NCBI GenBank assembly: GCA_020747015.1
Contig: JAGTJM010000037.1
Coordinates: 124,001-188,000, forward strand
Source: Pyrenochaeta sp. MPI-SDFR-AT-0127
Taxonomy: Eukaryota; Ascomycota; Dothideomycetes; Pleosporales; Cucurbitariaceae
DNA: 64,000 nucleotides
Direction: 5' to 3'
The notes beneath the pieces are model-generated. The model did not search any database and had not been told where the DNA came from. It saw only the letters and a list, made by a program, of their open reading frames with translations. Below, piece after piece: positions 1 through 11,019 of the stretch (positions are counted from its first letter, which is position 1; each line of letters begins with the position of its first letter). The translations under genes and the position numbers were made by a program.

Positions 1-185
1 TTAGTGAGGTCGACTTGATGGAAGCCGAAGTTTGAGGTTTGGGCGGATTCTAGTTCATGCTTGAAGGGCGAGATGTCGATACCAAAAACCTTCGCTTGTC
101 GCGAGAGGAAAAGCAGCGCTGTTGCTAGACCGATGCCATTGGAGCACCCGGTGAGAATCACGACTTTGTTTTCAAAGGATGCCAT
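1..185 (-). CDS. Short-chain dehydrogenase/reductase, N-terminal part (cut by window edge)
   Basis: The reading frame starts with ATG at 185 and runs off the left edge after about 61 codons with no stop. The protein begins MASFENKVVILTGCSNGIG, a Rossmann-fold TGxxxGIG nucleotide-binding motif typical of classical SDR enzymes, followed by an acidic residue at the end of the second beta strand (GIDIS), which usually favours NAD(H). The catalytic Ser-Tyr-Lys part lies outside the window, so the substrate cannot be judged. It is transcribed away from the bZIP gene at 1301-3011 and may or may not belong to the same catabolic cluster. Confidence 0.8.
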   Translation of the reverse strand, partial: MASFENKVVILTGCSNGIGLATALLFLSRQAKVFGIDISPFKHELESAQTSNFGFHQVDLT

Positions 186-1300
186 GGCTTGAGGTGTAGC
201 GTTTGAGGATAAAGTAAGGAAGTGAGATATGTGAGATACGCGGCCCCATCTTATACGTGCCCCAATGGCACAACCCGTCAAAGTGGGACGTATCGGCCGT
301 ACAGCTCTTGGGTACCTTCAGACTGTGAGCCGCCTGGGCAAGCCGGCCCCTGTAAGACTGGGTACCTTTGCGGGGTAGTGCTTGGTCATTGGCATATCAG
401 GGTATTTACCTGGGATGATGGAACTAATTTAGCGAATCTGAGTAAGATTGAGATTCTCAAAGTGCCAGATAGCGCCGCGTTAGCGAGGCTGCCAACAGTC
501 ATGGCTATGTCTTAAGCGACACCGCGATTCGTGTGGTTTACAAAAGAAGATAGTGTACATGCGGGGGTGCCCGCACGTGGCAGCGCGAGCTCGCGTTCGT
601 GTTCGCAATCGTGTTCGTGTCTTGGAAGCAAACTGCGAATGCGCAAAAAATAAATAAAAATAAAGTGACTCTCCTCGGAAGACAAGGACTGAGCCTGTAC
701 ATCAGCCCCAAAAACGGTAGCTCAGATCTAGGAGTATTGTTCTTATAGTTGCGATCTATCAAAAACTATATCTGCGCGAGAGCGTTCAATGTTCAGAGAA
801 TGGCCAAATCGCTGGCCACAAAAGAAACTTGACCACACTGGCGATGAAAACGATTCAGGCAATAAAAGAGAGGCATATCCGTTCCAGGGAGTTATCACAC
901 TGGGCTGCAGGCTCGAAGAAGGTCAAAATGCAGACGAAGGTGAATAGGCACACATTATTGAGATGGCGCTCTTCCATGCGATTACTACGTACTTTGATCA
1001 AAATTGTCAAATTCTGATTGAGATTTCGACCTTTCTTGTCTGCTTTCTTCTAATCTGCTTTTAGATCCCTCAGCCTACTCAATAATGCAGCAAGTGTATT
1101 CTTTTTCCCGCCCGCAAGGCCATTACACAAGTGGGTATCAACCCCTACTCAGTAATCACATCTCGATCCGTGACTTGCGTGCAGTCATCATAGAGCGCGG
1201 CGCGAATCTTAGATCGAAACCCCATGTGGAGGTCGAGCCATTATTGTGTGGAGGTTCGTGGCAGCCTACTCGAGTATTGCCGTTCGAATGTTCGTTATGC
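186..1300. other. Intergenic, no gene recognised
   Basis: About 1.1 kb between the SDR start and the 3' end of the first bZIP gene. It holds only short reading frames with no recognisable motif or splice-supported extension. It should contain the SDR promoter and the bZIP 3' untranslated region. Confidence 0.6.
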
Positions 1301-3011
1301 TTAACATTGTAGCTTAGGCGAATCACGAGAATAAATCGCAGAAGTCATGTCAGGGAAGCGGGAGTGAAATTCGGAAGCCACGGTCCAGTTGTGTATGTTA
1401 CGGATATGCTTTTCGAAAATCGAGTGCAATACTGCTTCACCACTAATGTCTGCGATGGTGTCAAGGCCGTCAAACTGCCAATTCACTGTCACATTTTGAG
1501 AATAGTATTTGGAGAAAGGCTCAAAAGGGTACTCGGATGGATTCTCGATCAGAATGTCTCGGACACCGGGCCTTGGGAGCCGTTAGTTGAGTTTGCTTCT
1601 TTCGCACCCCGTATACTTACCACGGAATGTTGTCTATCCAGGCTGCATGGGGAACTGCTATCTGCGTGACCGTTGGCCTGAGCCATGCAGGCATCGCTGC
1701 GTAGTCTTCTCTTGTCGTAGAGATTTGCCACTGGTATTGTTAGCATGCTTTCTATTTTCATCTCTGAGAGACCCTACCCTCATTGTCTTGTGCATTACGT
1801 AGAAGAACGCCAGTTTCTCGGTTTGCGGAACGTGAGGAAAAGTGGATAGGATTTCAGAAAGAACTTTACTGATACCATGCACAGACGTAAATAGTTCAGG
1901 ATTGATAAATGCTTTCGCCGTTGGCTTCTCCGGGCCAACAACAACGTCGAGAGGCATGCCTTTTGAGAGCATTTCTCTGTGAGACCCAAGGAAGTCAAGT
2001 AATATCTCGTCAAGGGGGCATGTTGGGAGTAGATGCAACGGAAGCACTGTGCATATAGTCCTGGAGTGATTATAGGGCTGTGCACCAGTCGTCGCTGCGC
2101 TGCGGGGAGAAAGGATTGCGAGGCCTTGGTCTACAGGCGTAGTATGCATGCCTTCTACTGTAGTACCATGTGGCCGGAAGTTTTCCAGTGATTCATCCTG
2201 CGCTTGAATGCGACTTGGAGGATCCGGCTCAGTCAGTTCAGGGTAAAACGACTCCCGTGCATCTGATCCATGCACTGGGTAAGAGTCAAATAGGCTACGA
2301 TTGGTCTCTGCGAGTTCAAGGTTCACAAAAACATCAGAAGAAACCGTCGAAGATCGCACTGGTGCCGTAGCATTTTGAAAGCCATCTTGCGCGTTGGCTG
2401 GAATTTGGCAACGCTCAAGCCGGTCCTCGACCTCTGGACCAGGACTAACGAGGGCATCTCTTGATGATAATGATGACGACGACGGTTGCACGCCTGGTAA
2501 ATCTTCTTTTTGTACGCTAGGGAGCCTGAGATGTGGCTCCTCCAACTGAGAAGCATAGCTTGTTTGTCTTGACGCAGGGCATTGCGAATTACCAATATGG
2601 ATTTCTAAGAGAAAGAGATATCACTGTCAGCAAGACCTGATGCGTAGGACAGTAGAGAGCCATACCGGCGCCAACACTTGCGACCGTTTCACCTGGTTTT
2701 TCGGTTGTTGCGATGGTAGCTAGGTCGATAATGTGATCCAAGCAGCGGAGGAGTGATTGATTCTGTTCCTGCAGCGATTGCAGCTCTTGTCGCAACTGGG
2801 CCTCAGTCTCACGAGACGTCTCCTGAAGTTGGAGATGTTCCTGCTCTAATTTGGCAAAGCAATCCTTTGTGCGCTGGCGAAAGGCGCGCTGTGCTCTGCG
2901 GTCAACTTCTCGCTTGTGTCGGATCTGCTTCTCGGTGAGGTTAGAAACCGTTCGGGACCGCTTTTTGGACAGACCTGCCGGTGCAGGTGCATGTGGCTCC
3001 GATTCACTCAT
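1301..3011 (-). CDS. bZIP-DUF3425 transcription factor (cluster regulator 1)
   Basis: Four exons: 3011-2666, 2604-1778, 1730-1621, 1571-1301, giving 517 aa. Introns are 61, 47 and 49 nt with GCTGAC/GCTAAC/ACTAAC branch sites. Residues about 30-95 form a Yap-like basic region (DRRAQRAFRQR) and a coiled-coil leucine zipper rich in Glu and Gln. After a low-complexity middle, the C-terminal 240 residues match the DUF3425 domain of fungal bZIP regulators (LPTCPLD, VPHAAWID, VTVNWQF, LHSIFEKHIRN). The bZIP invariant Asn of the basic region is Asp here. The protein is clearly paralogous to the product of 29864-31377, on the other side of the cluster. It shares a 405-bp divergent promoter, with an ATGAGTCA site, with the SDR gene at 3417. 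A role as pathway regulator is inferred from family and position. Confidence 0.9.
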
Positions 3012-3416
3012 ATTCTACAAGACAAGTGCAAGGCGTTGTTGAGAAAAGTAACAACGCATTGTGTGCACTCGACATGGGTCACGGCCGCTTTGAGCCAGAG
3101 GCATAGCAGTGGGTTGGACTGCTTGACGCGGGTCGGCCGCGTTATGTCGGAGAAGGCTCCGCTGCCACTGACCGCCCTCGGCAGCTTGGCCACTAGATAG
3201 GCCTAGCGCGCCTGCCATGTGGTAGAGTACATGAGTCAGTCCCCGTGTGCGGCCCAAAGCCTCCATTGACCTGAAATGCTATTCGAGAACATCGGCGCGT
3301 TGCGCATACTCCCTGGCCTCAAGTGCCTATAGAATCCCCATGCGCTCAGCAGCTCAGCTCTCGACAAACACACAACAGAGCCTTTGCGAAACAACTTGCA
3401 TTCCTTAGGTGCTCCA
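3012..3416. promoter_or_regulatory. Divergent promoter, bZIP regulator 1 / SDR
   Basis: A 405-bp spacer between two start codons facing away from each other. It contains one ATGAGTCA element at 3231-3238, about 180 bp from the SDR start and 220 bp from the bZIP start, so the regulator could control itself and its neighbour. Function is inferred from position. Confidence 0.5.
3231..3238 (+). promoter_or_regulatory. ATGAGTCA bZIP-type site
   Basis: Exact ATGA(G/C)TCA, the GCN4/AP-1 type half palindrome, in the divergent promoter of the first bZIP and the SDR. One of seven such intergenic sites in the cluster. Confidence 0.5.
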
Positions 3417-4476
3417 ATGGCAGACACTTACCATCCATTAACACCCTCCCGAGTTTGGCTTGTCACTGGCTGCTCCTCGGGCATCGGTCGCCATCTCGTG
3501 TCCGCCATTATTGCTCGCGGTGACAAAGTCATTGCCACAGCTCGCCGCATTTCAGACCTCGACTACCTCGCCAAGATAGAAGGTGCCCAGGATCGGGCAC
3601 TGGGAATCACGCTCGACGTAACAGATCCAGCTGACCAGCTGCGTGAAACCATCGACAGGGCAATATCGCACTTTGGCGTCATCGATGTTCTGGTTAATAA
3701 TGCCGGTTTCGTCGTCTCTGGTGTCTGGGAAGAGCTCAGGTAGGGCACTTGAAGAGCCAATGAATATACGCTGTTTGCATGGCTAATCAGGCCATTCTCT
3801 CCGAAGCCACGACGAGACTCAACGCCAGTTCAGCACAAACCTTTTTGGTGCGATCAAAGTCACCCAATGTGTACTACCATATTTACGAAAAGCCAAATCT
3901 GGAGTCATCCTTTTCATGGGCAGCATATCCGGTTGGCATGGAGTAGGTGCGGGTGGTCCATACAGTGCCTCCAAATTTGCGCTCGAGGGTGTGTCAAAAC
4001 TTTGTAGAAAATAATTGTCTAAGGTCATTTCGCTAACATTTTACAATAAAGGTGCTGCTGAATGTCTGGCAAAAGAGACAGCACATCTCGGCATTCGCAC
4101 CCACATACTGGTGCTCGGGCAGTTCCGAACGAGCATATTGGACGACAAAAAGAAAGGGGGCATATTGAATCCCACCTCCATATCTGATTATGATTGCATA
4201 AAGGCAGAAATGTCTGATAGACACAAGGAAACACATGGTAGACAGCCAGGCGACCCGGAGCGTGCCGTGCAGAAGATTTTGGACATTGCTAGGTTGGAGA
4301 ACCTATCTGAGGATGAAATGACGAATTTGCCACTTCGCATCCCTCTTGGGGCTGATGCGCTGCAGGTCATGAGACTGAAATGCACGCAAACCCTTCAACA
4401 TCTAGAAAAATGGGAGCGCTTTGCAGCAAGCACCGACTATTCTGAGGAGTGTTCTGTTCCTAGCTATTTTCGGTAG
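3417..4476 (+). CDS. Short-chain dehydrogenase/reductase (cluster)
   Basis: Three exons: 3417-3739, 3807-3988, 4052-4476, giving 309 aa. The first ATG of the frame is at 3417. The protein has the TGCSSGIG cofactor motif near the N-terminus, NNAG near residue 100, and the active-site YSASK. Its long C-terminal part (about 110 residues after YSASK) is typical of the fungal 17-beta-hydroxysteroid-dehydrogenase-like subgroup, and the SDR at 43215-44182 is of the same subgroup. The first intron uses the acceptor CCGAAG at 3806 rather than the nearer AG, because only that keeps frame and the conserved sequence. It likely oxidises a secondary alcohol or reduces a ketone in the pathway; the substrate is unknown. 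Confidence 0.85.
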
Positions 4477-4755
4477 TACACATTACTTTGCTTTTCGCGC
4501 AGTGCTCTTCCATTGAATGCAAGGACAATGGACTTCAAACAGAAATCTTGAACATTTCGATCAAAGTTCAATAACTGCATGACACTCCTATCCAATCATT
4601 TTCATTGCCACTCTGGCCAAATAAGAAATTCGATTGCGTCCCTGGCTCGAATGTATGATGTTTTGATGGCCTTAAACGCCACTTGAGCTACTTAAAACTG
4701 CTGGAAGTGATACAATGGGCTCAAGTGATCAAATTCTGCTATTACCCACATCTCT

Positions 4756-6455
4756 CTATCTGTCTATATTTCCAATTGTTACACTCTTAATGTTCAGATA
4801 CTCTGATAGCCCGTACATGCTCCCCTCTCGTCCGTATCCACTTTCTTTAATCCCCCCAAATGGTGCCTCTGCGGCTGAAATCCTACCGGTGTTGACGCCC
4901 AGCATGCCCACTTGCAATCGGCCAGCGACTCTCAGCACACGATTCACATCTTTAGAAAAGAAGTACCCTGCAAGGCCAAATTCAGTGTCGTTTGCTAGTT
5001 TGATAGCATCTTCCTCATCTTCAAAAGTGAAGATAGGAGCTAGTGGCCCAAAAGTTTCATCGCGAGCAACCAGCGAGCCACGCGGGACATCCATGAGTAC
5101 AGTCGGCTCGTAGAAGAAGCCAGGAGAAGATGCTCTTCCACCAATGAGAAGTTTGGCTCCCTTCGATACCGCGTCCTCTACATGTTCGGTGATTTTATCG
5201 ATGCTGGATTTGTTTACGAGTGGACCCTGAGTTGTTCCGTTTTCGAGGCCGGGCCCCATTTTCAATGCAGCAACCGCTACCATCAGCTTTTCAGCAAATA
5301 CAGCTGCGACTGACTTTTGAACGAGAAAGCGGTTGGCACTATAATGTGTGAGTAGAAGCAATATGTAGTTTACCATCGGTTATACTCACCATACGCATGT
5401 CTGCCCTGAACACCGAAATTTACAAAACATGGCCGCCTCTACAGCAAGATTGAGGTCTGCATCGTCAAATACAATGAATGGAGCATTGCCACCCAACTCT
5501 AAACTGATCCTCTTCAAGGTTCCAGCCGCCAATCTGGCCAACATCCTCCCAACTCCTGTAGATCCTGTAAACGAGATCTTCTTGACAGAAGGATTTGTGC
5601 ACAGCTCTGTTGCTGCCACTCTATCTTTCGTAGGCAACACTTGTATAATTTTGGGTGGAAGTCCAGAATCTACGGCAAGTTTGGTCAGAGCTGCACACGT
5701 GAAAGGGGTTTCGCTTGGTGGCTTGATAACAACAGCGCAGCCAGCAGCAAAGGCGGGCGCGATTTTTCTGGTGATCATAGCTGCTGGAAAGTTCCAGGGC
5801 ATGATGATACCACAAACCCCAACTGGTTCTTTATAAGTAAGAACAGTGGCATGTGGTGTTGCGGATGGGATCGTGTCGCCATATGCTCGGGTTGCCTCTT
5901 CGGCAAACCAAGCTACGAATGAAGCAGCGTAAGCCACCTCTCCGACGGCTTCAACGAGTGTTTTCCCGTTCTCGAGAGAGAGAATGAGTCCGACTAGACC
6001 AGAGTCAGCATAATTCAGCATTCGGAAAATAGAATGAGACGCTTACTGTCATCTTGATTGGCGATGATGAGCTCATACCACTTCTTAAGAAGTTGACCTC
6101 TTTGTGCTGCGGTTGTGGAACGGAAGAATTGATCCTGTGCAACTTCGGCGCTAGCGATTGCCGTCCTGAAATCAGAAAGGTCCGTATCGGAGACTCTGCC
6201 TAGCACAGTCTCTGTTGAAGGTTCTTTCAGGTTGTCAAATCATTCCGATATCCTAATTCAACCAAAGGTATCTCGAAAAGGAGCTCACCAATAACACTGA
6301 ACGTCCTTTCCTTCTTCAGCCACTGTCCATCAATGAATGCCTCCGATATGAACAGCTCTCGATTTTTCAACTTCTTCGTGTTAGCACTTGAACTTGTAAT
6401 AGGTTGCTAAGCTGACCGAGGAAATCGCCGTCTGATGGTACTGTTCAGATGACAT
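4756..6455 (-). CDS. Aldehyde dehydrogenase, succinate-semialdehyde-dehydrogenase-like
   Basis: Five exons: 6455-6417, 6373-6289, 6223-6047, 5993-5390, 5338-4756, giving 495 aa, the normal length of the family. The first acceptor could equally be 3 nt further on. It has the oxyanion motif MPWNFP, the NAD(P)-binding FTGSTGVG, the general-base motif LELGG and the catalytic-cysteine motif GQTCVCANR, which is characteristic of the succinate semialdehyde dehydrogenase branch. The reaction is NAD(P)-linked oxidation of an aldehyde, often a semialdehyde, to the acid. Within the cluster it could oxidise an omega-oxo acid made after ring or ester opening. The end product is inference. No ATGASTCA site was found upstream. 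Confidence 0.88.
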
Positions 6456-7049
6456 GTTGGTCATCGTTTGTGTACAACACATGCGGCTGTATTTCAGTTG
6501 AATGGAAATTGTTGTCTGGATCTTGACCTAAAGAATCTACGAAAATGGTGAGTTTGGAAGCTTGAATGAGGATTGAAAGTCAACTTATATTCAGTTCAGA
6601 CTGAACGTACCAAACAGGATTGGGCTACTAGGTTGATGGCAGTACGTTAGTGCAGGGTCAAGCTGAGCGGCGTGCGTGGGTCTCCGTAAATTCAGGTAGG
6701 TTGCATGATTCATACATCCAAGCATCAAGGATCATTCACTAGCACCTGATAATAGATTTGGTCACGGCAGGTAAATCACATGTACATAGATTGAATGAGT
6801 GAGCCTTTCTGGCGCTATCAAGTCTCCAAAATATGCCAACTTCTATATCGAGATAGTAACTCCCCATCTTTCCACATTTTCTATGAAGAAAAAAGATCAA
6901 TAGCAAGCGCATGTATGAGCATTTCTTGATCAACATTGTTGACTGAATAGATCTCTTAAAATAGCCCCATCTCCAGTACGAATGAAATTGCAGATCACCC
7001 TCAAGTCTGCCGCTTGGTGCCAGAGGTGGATCCGCGTTTAGTTTGGCAT
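6456..7049. other. Intergenic, no gene recognised
   Basis: A 594-bp spacer upstream of the aldehyde dehydrogenase and downstream of the transporter. AT-rich, with no supported reading frame. A near-match to the cluster motif (ATGAGTGA) occurs near 6795. Confidence 0.5.
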
Positions 7050-8990
7050 TTAAGCCCTTTCTACGGTCAATACTTCCCCTTTCTCGTGTTCGTGGTGAAC
7101 ATGAACTTCATCTGCAAGAGCGCTGTTTCTAATCTCATCCTTGGCAAAGATGAGATCGATCTCTTCAAGCGATTTTCCAGAGGTCTGTACAATGGCATGC
7201 ATTAGAACAGTATAACAAGAATTGCAAAAGCTGGACTTACCTCTGGACACATGAAATAAACGAAAACGACTGCGACTGCACAGGACAACGCCATCCAGAT
7301 CCAGATTTTCCAGCCTACATTTTGCAAAGCAATTCCGCCAGCAAAAACGGTAATGAACGAGAACAGCCATTCTCCAAATGCACCGGCTGCTGCGCCAGCA
7401 TGGCGAAGCTTCAAGGGCGCAATCTATTACGATGATCAGCAGCAATAACCCATCACGAGTTCAAATTGCACCTACCTCTGGACCATAAAGCCAGCAGACA
7501 CCAATCCAGCCATAACCGAAGATTATATTGTATGTCAAAATGGCACCAACAGCAACCCATTGTGTTGTAAGCGATTTGTTTGGTAAGCCAATCATCGCTA
7601 CAAAAATGATCATGCACACCGTAAGGGCGGCAGCAGAATACATCATGATGTTGCGACGACCAAATCTTTCGATGGTGAAAACAAGGGGTACTGTCCCGGC
7701 AGCGAATAGGGTATTCATAATAGCGGCTAGTAATTGCGCAAGGAACGGCGAGAGACCGACTTGGGCGAAGATGAGTGTGCTGTAATACACTGATAGGTTG
7801 ATCCCTTTGAAATGTGAATACTTGGCCCAAAACATCTGCTCGCGAACTTACCCATCATTTGCTGAATAGCCAAAATCATGAAAGAGATGCGAATACGTCG
7901 ACCTGCTCGAAGACCACTCCGGTCCCATATCAGATCGAGAAACCTGAAGGGGTGCTCATCTTGCTCTTCGAGTTGAATGCTCGCCAGAATGGACTGTCTC
8001 ATTTCCTGGACCCGCGGATCATCAGGTTCAGCATCATATAGATTGCATACCACGCGGTTGCCTTCATCTAAACGACCTTTCGCATAGTACCACCTGGGGG
8101 TGTCCGGAAGGAGTAACATGCAAGTACCAGCGACCAAGGCGAAGAGACACTGGAATGCAATAGGGACTCGCTGCAAGGAGAATCAGTCTTTGGAGCTAAA
8201 TGATATAAGATTGGAATAAAGTACTTACCCAGGAAACCTGATTATCCATGCGGGTGAAGCCAAAGTCGATCCAGTAGGCAACTGCCGCACCTGAGACTAA
8301 CCATATACAGGTTCCAGCAACGTCAGGGCCACGTTGCGTAATTTCCGTACTCATCTCAGCCTGGTACATGGGAATGGTACAAGAAATGAACTGTTCAAGG
8401 CTTGTCAGCTTTGCGATTGTTAATACCAATAGCATTGGGCATGCATACTCCAATCCCGAAGCCCTATAATCGGTCAGGTTCTTGTCACTAATTTTGTACA
8501 GGGCAGAGGAAACCTACACAAATTACACGTCCAACAATAATCTGAGGGACAGACCAAGCTGAGGCCTGAAGGCTGCCACCGATAATTACGCAGAAGTTCC
8601 CTAGCAGAATACAATTCTTACGGCCAAGAGGAAGCCCCATGGTTGACACAAAAAGTGAGCAGACGGTGGCTGCAAGAGTGTACGAAGATGCAACCATGGG
8701 AATAATATAAGTACCCGTTGGGTTCTGTCAAATTTCAGTACGCAGTCCGAATTCGATCATCACACACTGTACCCCTAATGCACGCAGAAACGGTTTCGTC
8801 TCTTGAACACCTCCGAGAACGCCGGCATCATACCCATATAGAAAGAAAGACTAGGTAGCAATCAGTCGATGCTCAATGAATAGGAGCTCTCTCGCGTAGT
8901 CTCGGACGTGGCCTTTCTTACCGTGGAGCAGCAAATGGTCATCAGCCGCTTCAACGTGCTGGCTTTGAAGTGTGGTTTTTCGAAAACCAT
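7050..8990 (-). CDS. MFS transporter, sugar-porter family
   Basis: Nine exons: 8990-8922, 8850-8773, 8724-8518, 8463-8449, 8390-8229, 8170-7852, 7804-7476, 7423-7241, 7184-7050, giving 498 aa. The fourth exon is only 15 nt and encodes Gly-Phe-Gly-Ile-Gly; with it the segment reads GRVICGFGIGFISCTIPMYQ, which matches sugar-porter proteins. Other family marks are FLYGYDAGVLGG in the first membrane segment, GRKN in the loop after segment 2, PDTPRW after segment 6, ERFGRR in the second half and YGPE. About 12 hydrophobic segments are expected. It probably imports the cluster substrate; sugar porters also carry quinate, lactones and other small polar compounds, so the cargo is open. An ATGASTCA site lies 334 bp upstream of the start. 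Confidence 0.88.
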
Positions 8991-9583
8991 TTTGAGTAAG
9001 CGCAAATAGTTTGAGTTTGTAAGATATTGAATTTCTCAGGATGACTGGGGGCAATGGTCTTCACGTCACTCTTTGGGATGTAATTATACTTGAGCCAGGA
9101 GACAAGCTGTCTGTTGTTTTGGGCCTAGTTCTAGATCCCCGCAAACGCCAAAACTCTGCTCCACACTCTTTCCGGATCGTGTGGGGATAGTGCCGTCCAC
9201 AAATGCCTCTAGTTGTTTGTATGCTCTGGGCTTGAACCAATTATCGGCGATTTGTCAAACTTAGAGATAGCCGAGACAACTGACATAATGGTATTCTCAG
9301 GCTTTGTTCGTCATGGGAAAACCTGACTCATTGTGCCAAGGACCACAACAAAGGATCAATCAAAACTGACTAATGCAAAGTATGTCAAAGTTACTGAACT
9401 TCTTCAGCTCGATATTGGGTGGACAGAACTGAACATGTGCCATGGAATACTTTTTTGTTCTTCACAAGGACAAAGTCAATGAAAGAAGAGTGAGGTTAAT
9501 TCTTTTAAGTATTGGAATATCCTCAAATCTGCGCTTGCACAGTTGTCTCCATTCTTAGTTGGTTTGGCCAAAATACCATTGAC
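8991..9583. promoter_or_regulatory. Upstream region of the MFS transporter gene
   Basis: A 593-bp spacer, no gene seen. It holds TGACTCAT at 9324-9331 and TGACTAA at 9367-9373, both bZIP-type elements, in front of the transporter gene. Confidence 0.45.
9324..9331 (-). promoter_or_regulatory. ATGAGTCA bZIP-type site
   Basis: Reads TGACTCAT on the plus strand, that is ATGAGTCA toward the transporter gene. A TGACTAA element follows about 40 bp further upstream. Confidence 0.5.
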
Positions 9584-10188
9584 TTAACAGGTGAGGCTAC
9601 TATCCATTCCATCCGTTCCGCCCATCGCCTTCGACGCATCTCCAATAATTAAATTCTCATAACCAACCATATAAGCCATTGGCAAGGCCATAAAGTGGTT
9701 ACAATCATCGCTCAACGCTGCAGCATATTCTTTGCTGTTGTAGAAGGCTAGCCAATCATCCCATGTCCGAACCCACAACTGAGCACATCCATCATAGTCC
9801 AAGTAACCTTCTCCAAGCGATTTGGCTCGCTCCTTCATTTCAGGAGTTTGGTGATGCTGTTGTATGAACAAAAGATTGTTAATTAAATTCAATTTTGATG
9901 TCCTTCGCTGTAGTCCGAAGGCCTACCAGACAAGAAGTTGCTACTTCAAATGATCAGGAATGAGGATGTGCTTACCTGCGAATAACGCACGATATGATTC
10001 TTGAAAGCATTAGTTGCTGTCGCCAGATCTGCGTGGACAGTGCTCCAATGCCCGAAAAAAGTCTCATAATCAATAGAGTCTATCTTTTTGAAGAAGACTG
10101 AGACCTTCACGCATGGCTGGTAATTCGGCTTCGAATTGTAGTCCAATTGCGGAGAGGCAAACTGGTGTTCAACCTTTGTCCACGGCAT
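9584..10188 (-). CDS. EthD-domain protein
   Basis: Two exons: 10188-9976 and 9856-9584, giving 161 aa. The frame is open a little upstream of 10188 but without another ATG before a stop, so the Met of MPWTK is chosen; a short extra 5' exon cannot be excluded. The first half holds KVSVFFKK and YETFFGHWSTVHADL, the EthD pattern of ferredoxin-like dimeric alpha-beta barrels; the second half contains DGCAQLWV and DWLAFYNSKEY, a repeat-like second strand set. Stand-alone EthD proteins accompany oxygenases and reductive or decarboxylating steps in bacterial and fungal catabolic and polyketide clusters; the reaction here is unknown. It shares a divergent promoter with the SDR at 11020. Confidence 0.78.
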
Positions 10189-11019
10189 GTCTGACTTTGG
10201 GATATGAAGCTTCAAAGGTATTATGAGGTATACTGGTTACAATAATGACCAAAATGTCAATGAACCATTAAGTGCCAGCTCCAGGAAACATTGAACCAGC
10301 TATCATGGGAGGACCTAAGAGTTTATAGATCCAGTAAAGCTGTCAGGCGCGTTATGTTAGCTGTGTCTTGGTACATCGTCGGCATGATTTTGTCATTTGT
10401 TTACCTCATTATCCTGCATGAGATTTCTGCGAGATGGTACAATTGGTTTGAATTGATTGGTTGAGCTACTGCAATGCTACAACCTCATGTGAACTCAAAC
10501 TTTAAAAGCTCTAATGACTCGGCAATTTATATCCGTTCCGCTCAAAATGAATCTTATCATTAATTTTCAGGCCTTCGCTACATGACTCAGTGAAGACTTG
10601 AATCCGAAGTTGTCCCATTGAGAAAGCCGAGCCCGACCAATGCATGGCAGTGCGGGGTCGAGTGATCTTGTAGCGAGGTCTACATGAGTATTCTCCTGGC
10701 CAGCTGAGGATAATTGCATTAGTCAACCAGACTTATGAGCCTTACTTCATGCACTGTTTGGCTACATAACATGTCAAGTGAAACCAGCAGCGAGCTAGCG
10801 GGCCGCTATTAGTCTCTAGGGCAGCCCCATGGGGTAGCTGATTCTCCTTCATCTTATTCCATATCTGGATTCAGTTTTGAAGCGCCCTGACGGGTAGTAT
10901 CTACTCTAAAGGCCCTTATCTATCGATACAAAACGTATCCCAGTCGGCGCATCAGAACTTCTACAACGTCTAGTTTCACAAGATCAATGCAAAGTAAAAT
11001 TTCGGAATAAAGAGCATTC
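10189..11019. promoter_or_regulatory. Divergent promoter, EthD gene / SDR
   Basis: An 831-bp spacer between divergent genes. The only clear element is ATGACTCA at 10582-10589, roughly in the middle (394 bp and 430 bp from the two starts). No gene seen. Confidence 0.45.
10582..10589 (+). promoter_or_regulatory. ATGACTCA bZIP-type site
   Basis: Exact ATGA(G/C)TCA in the divergent EthD/SDR promoter. Confidence 0.5.

Noticed and set aside
222..515. 97-codon plus-strand reading frame near the left edge
   Set aside because: No domain, biased composition, overlaps the expected promoter of the SDR; no splice-supported extension.
4715..5113. 132-codon reading frame opposite the first aldehyde dehydrogenase
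   Set aside because: Shadow of the strongly supported ALDH on the other strand.
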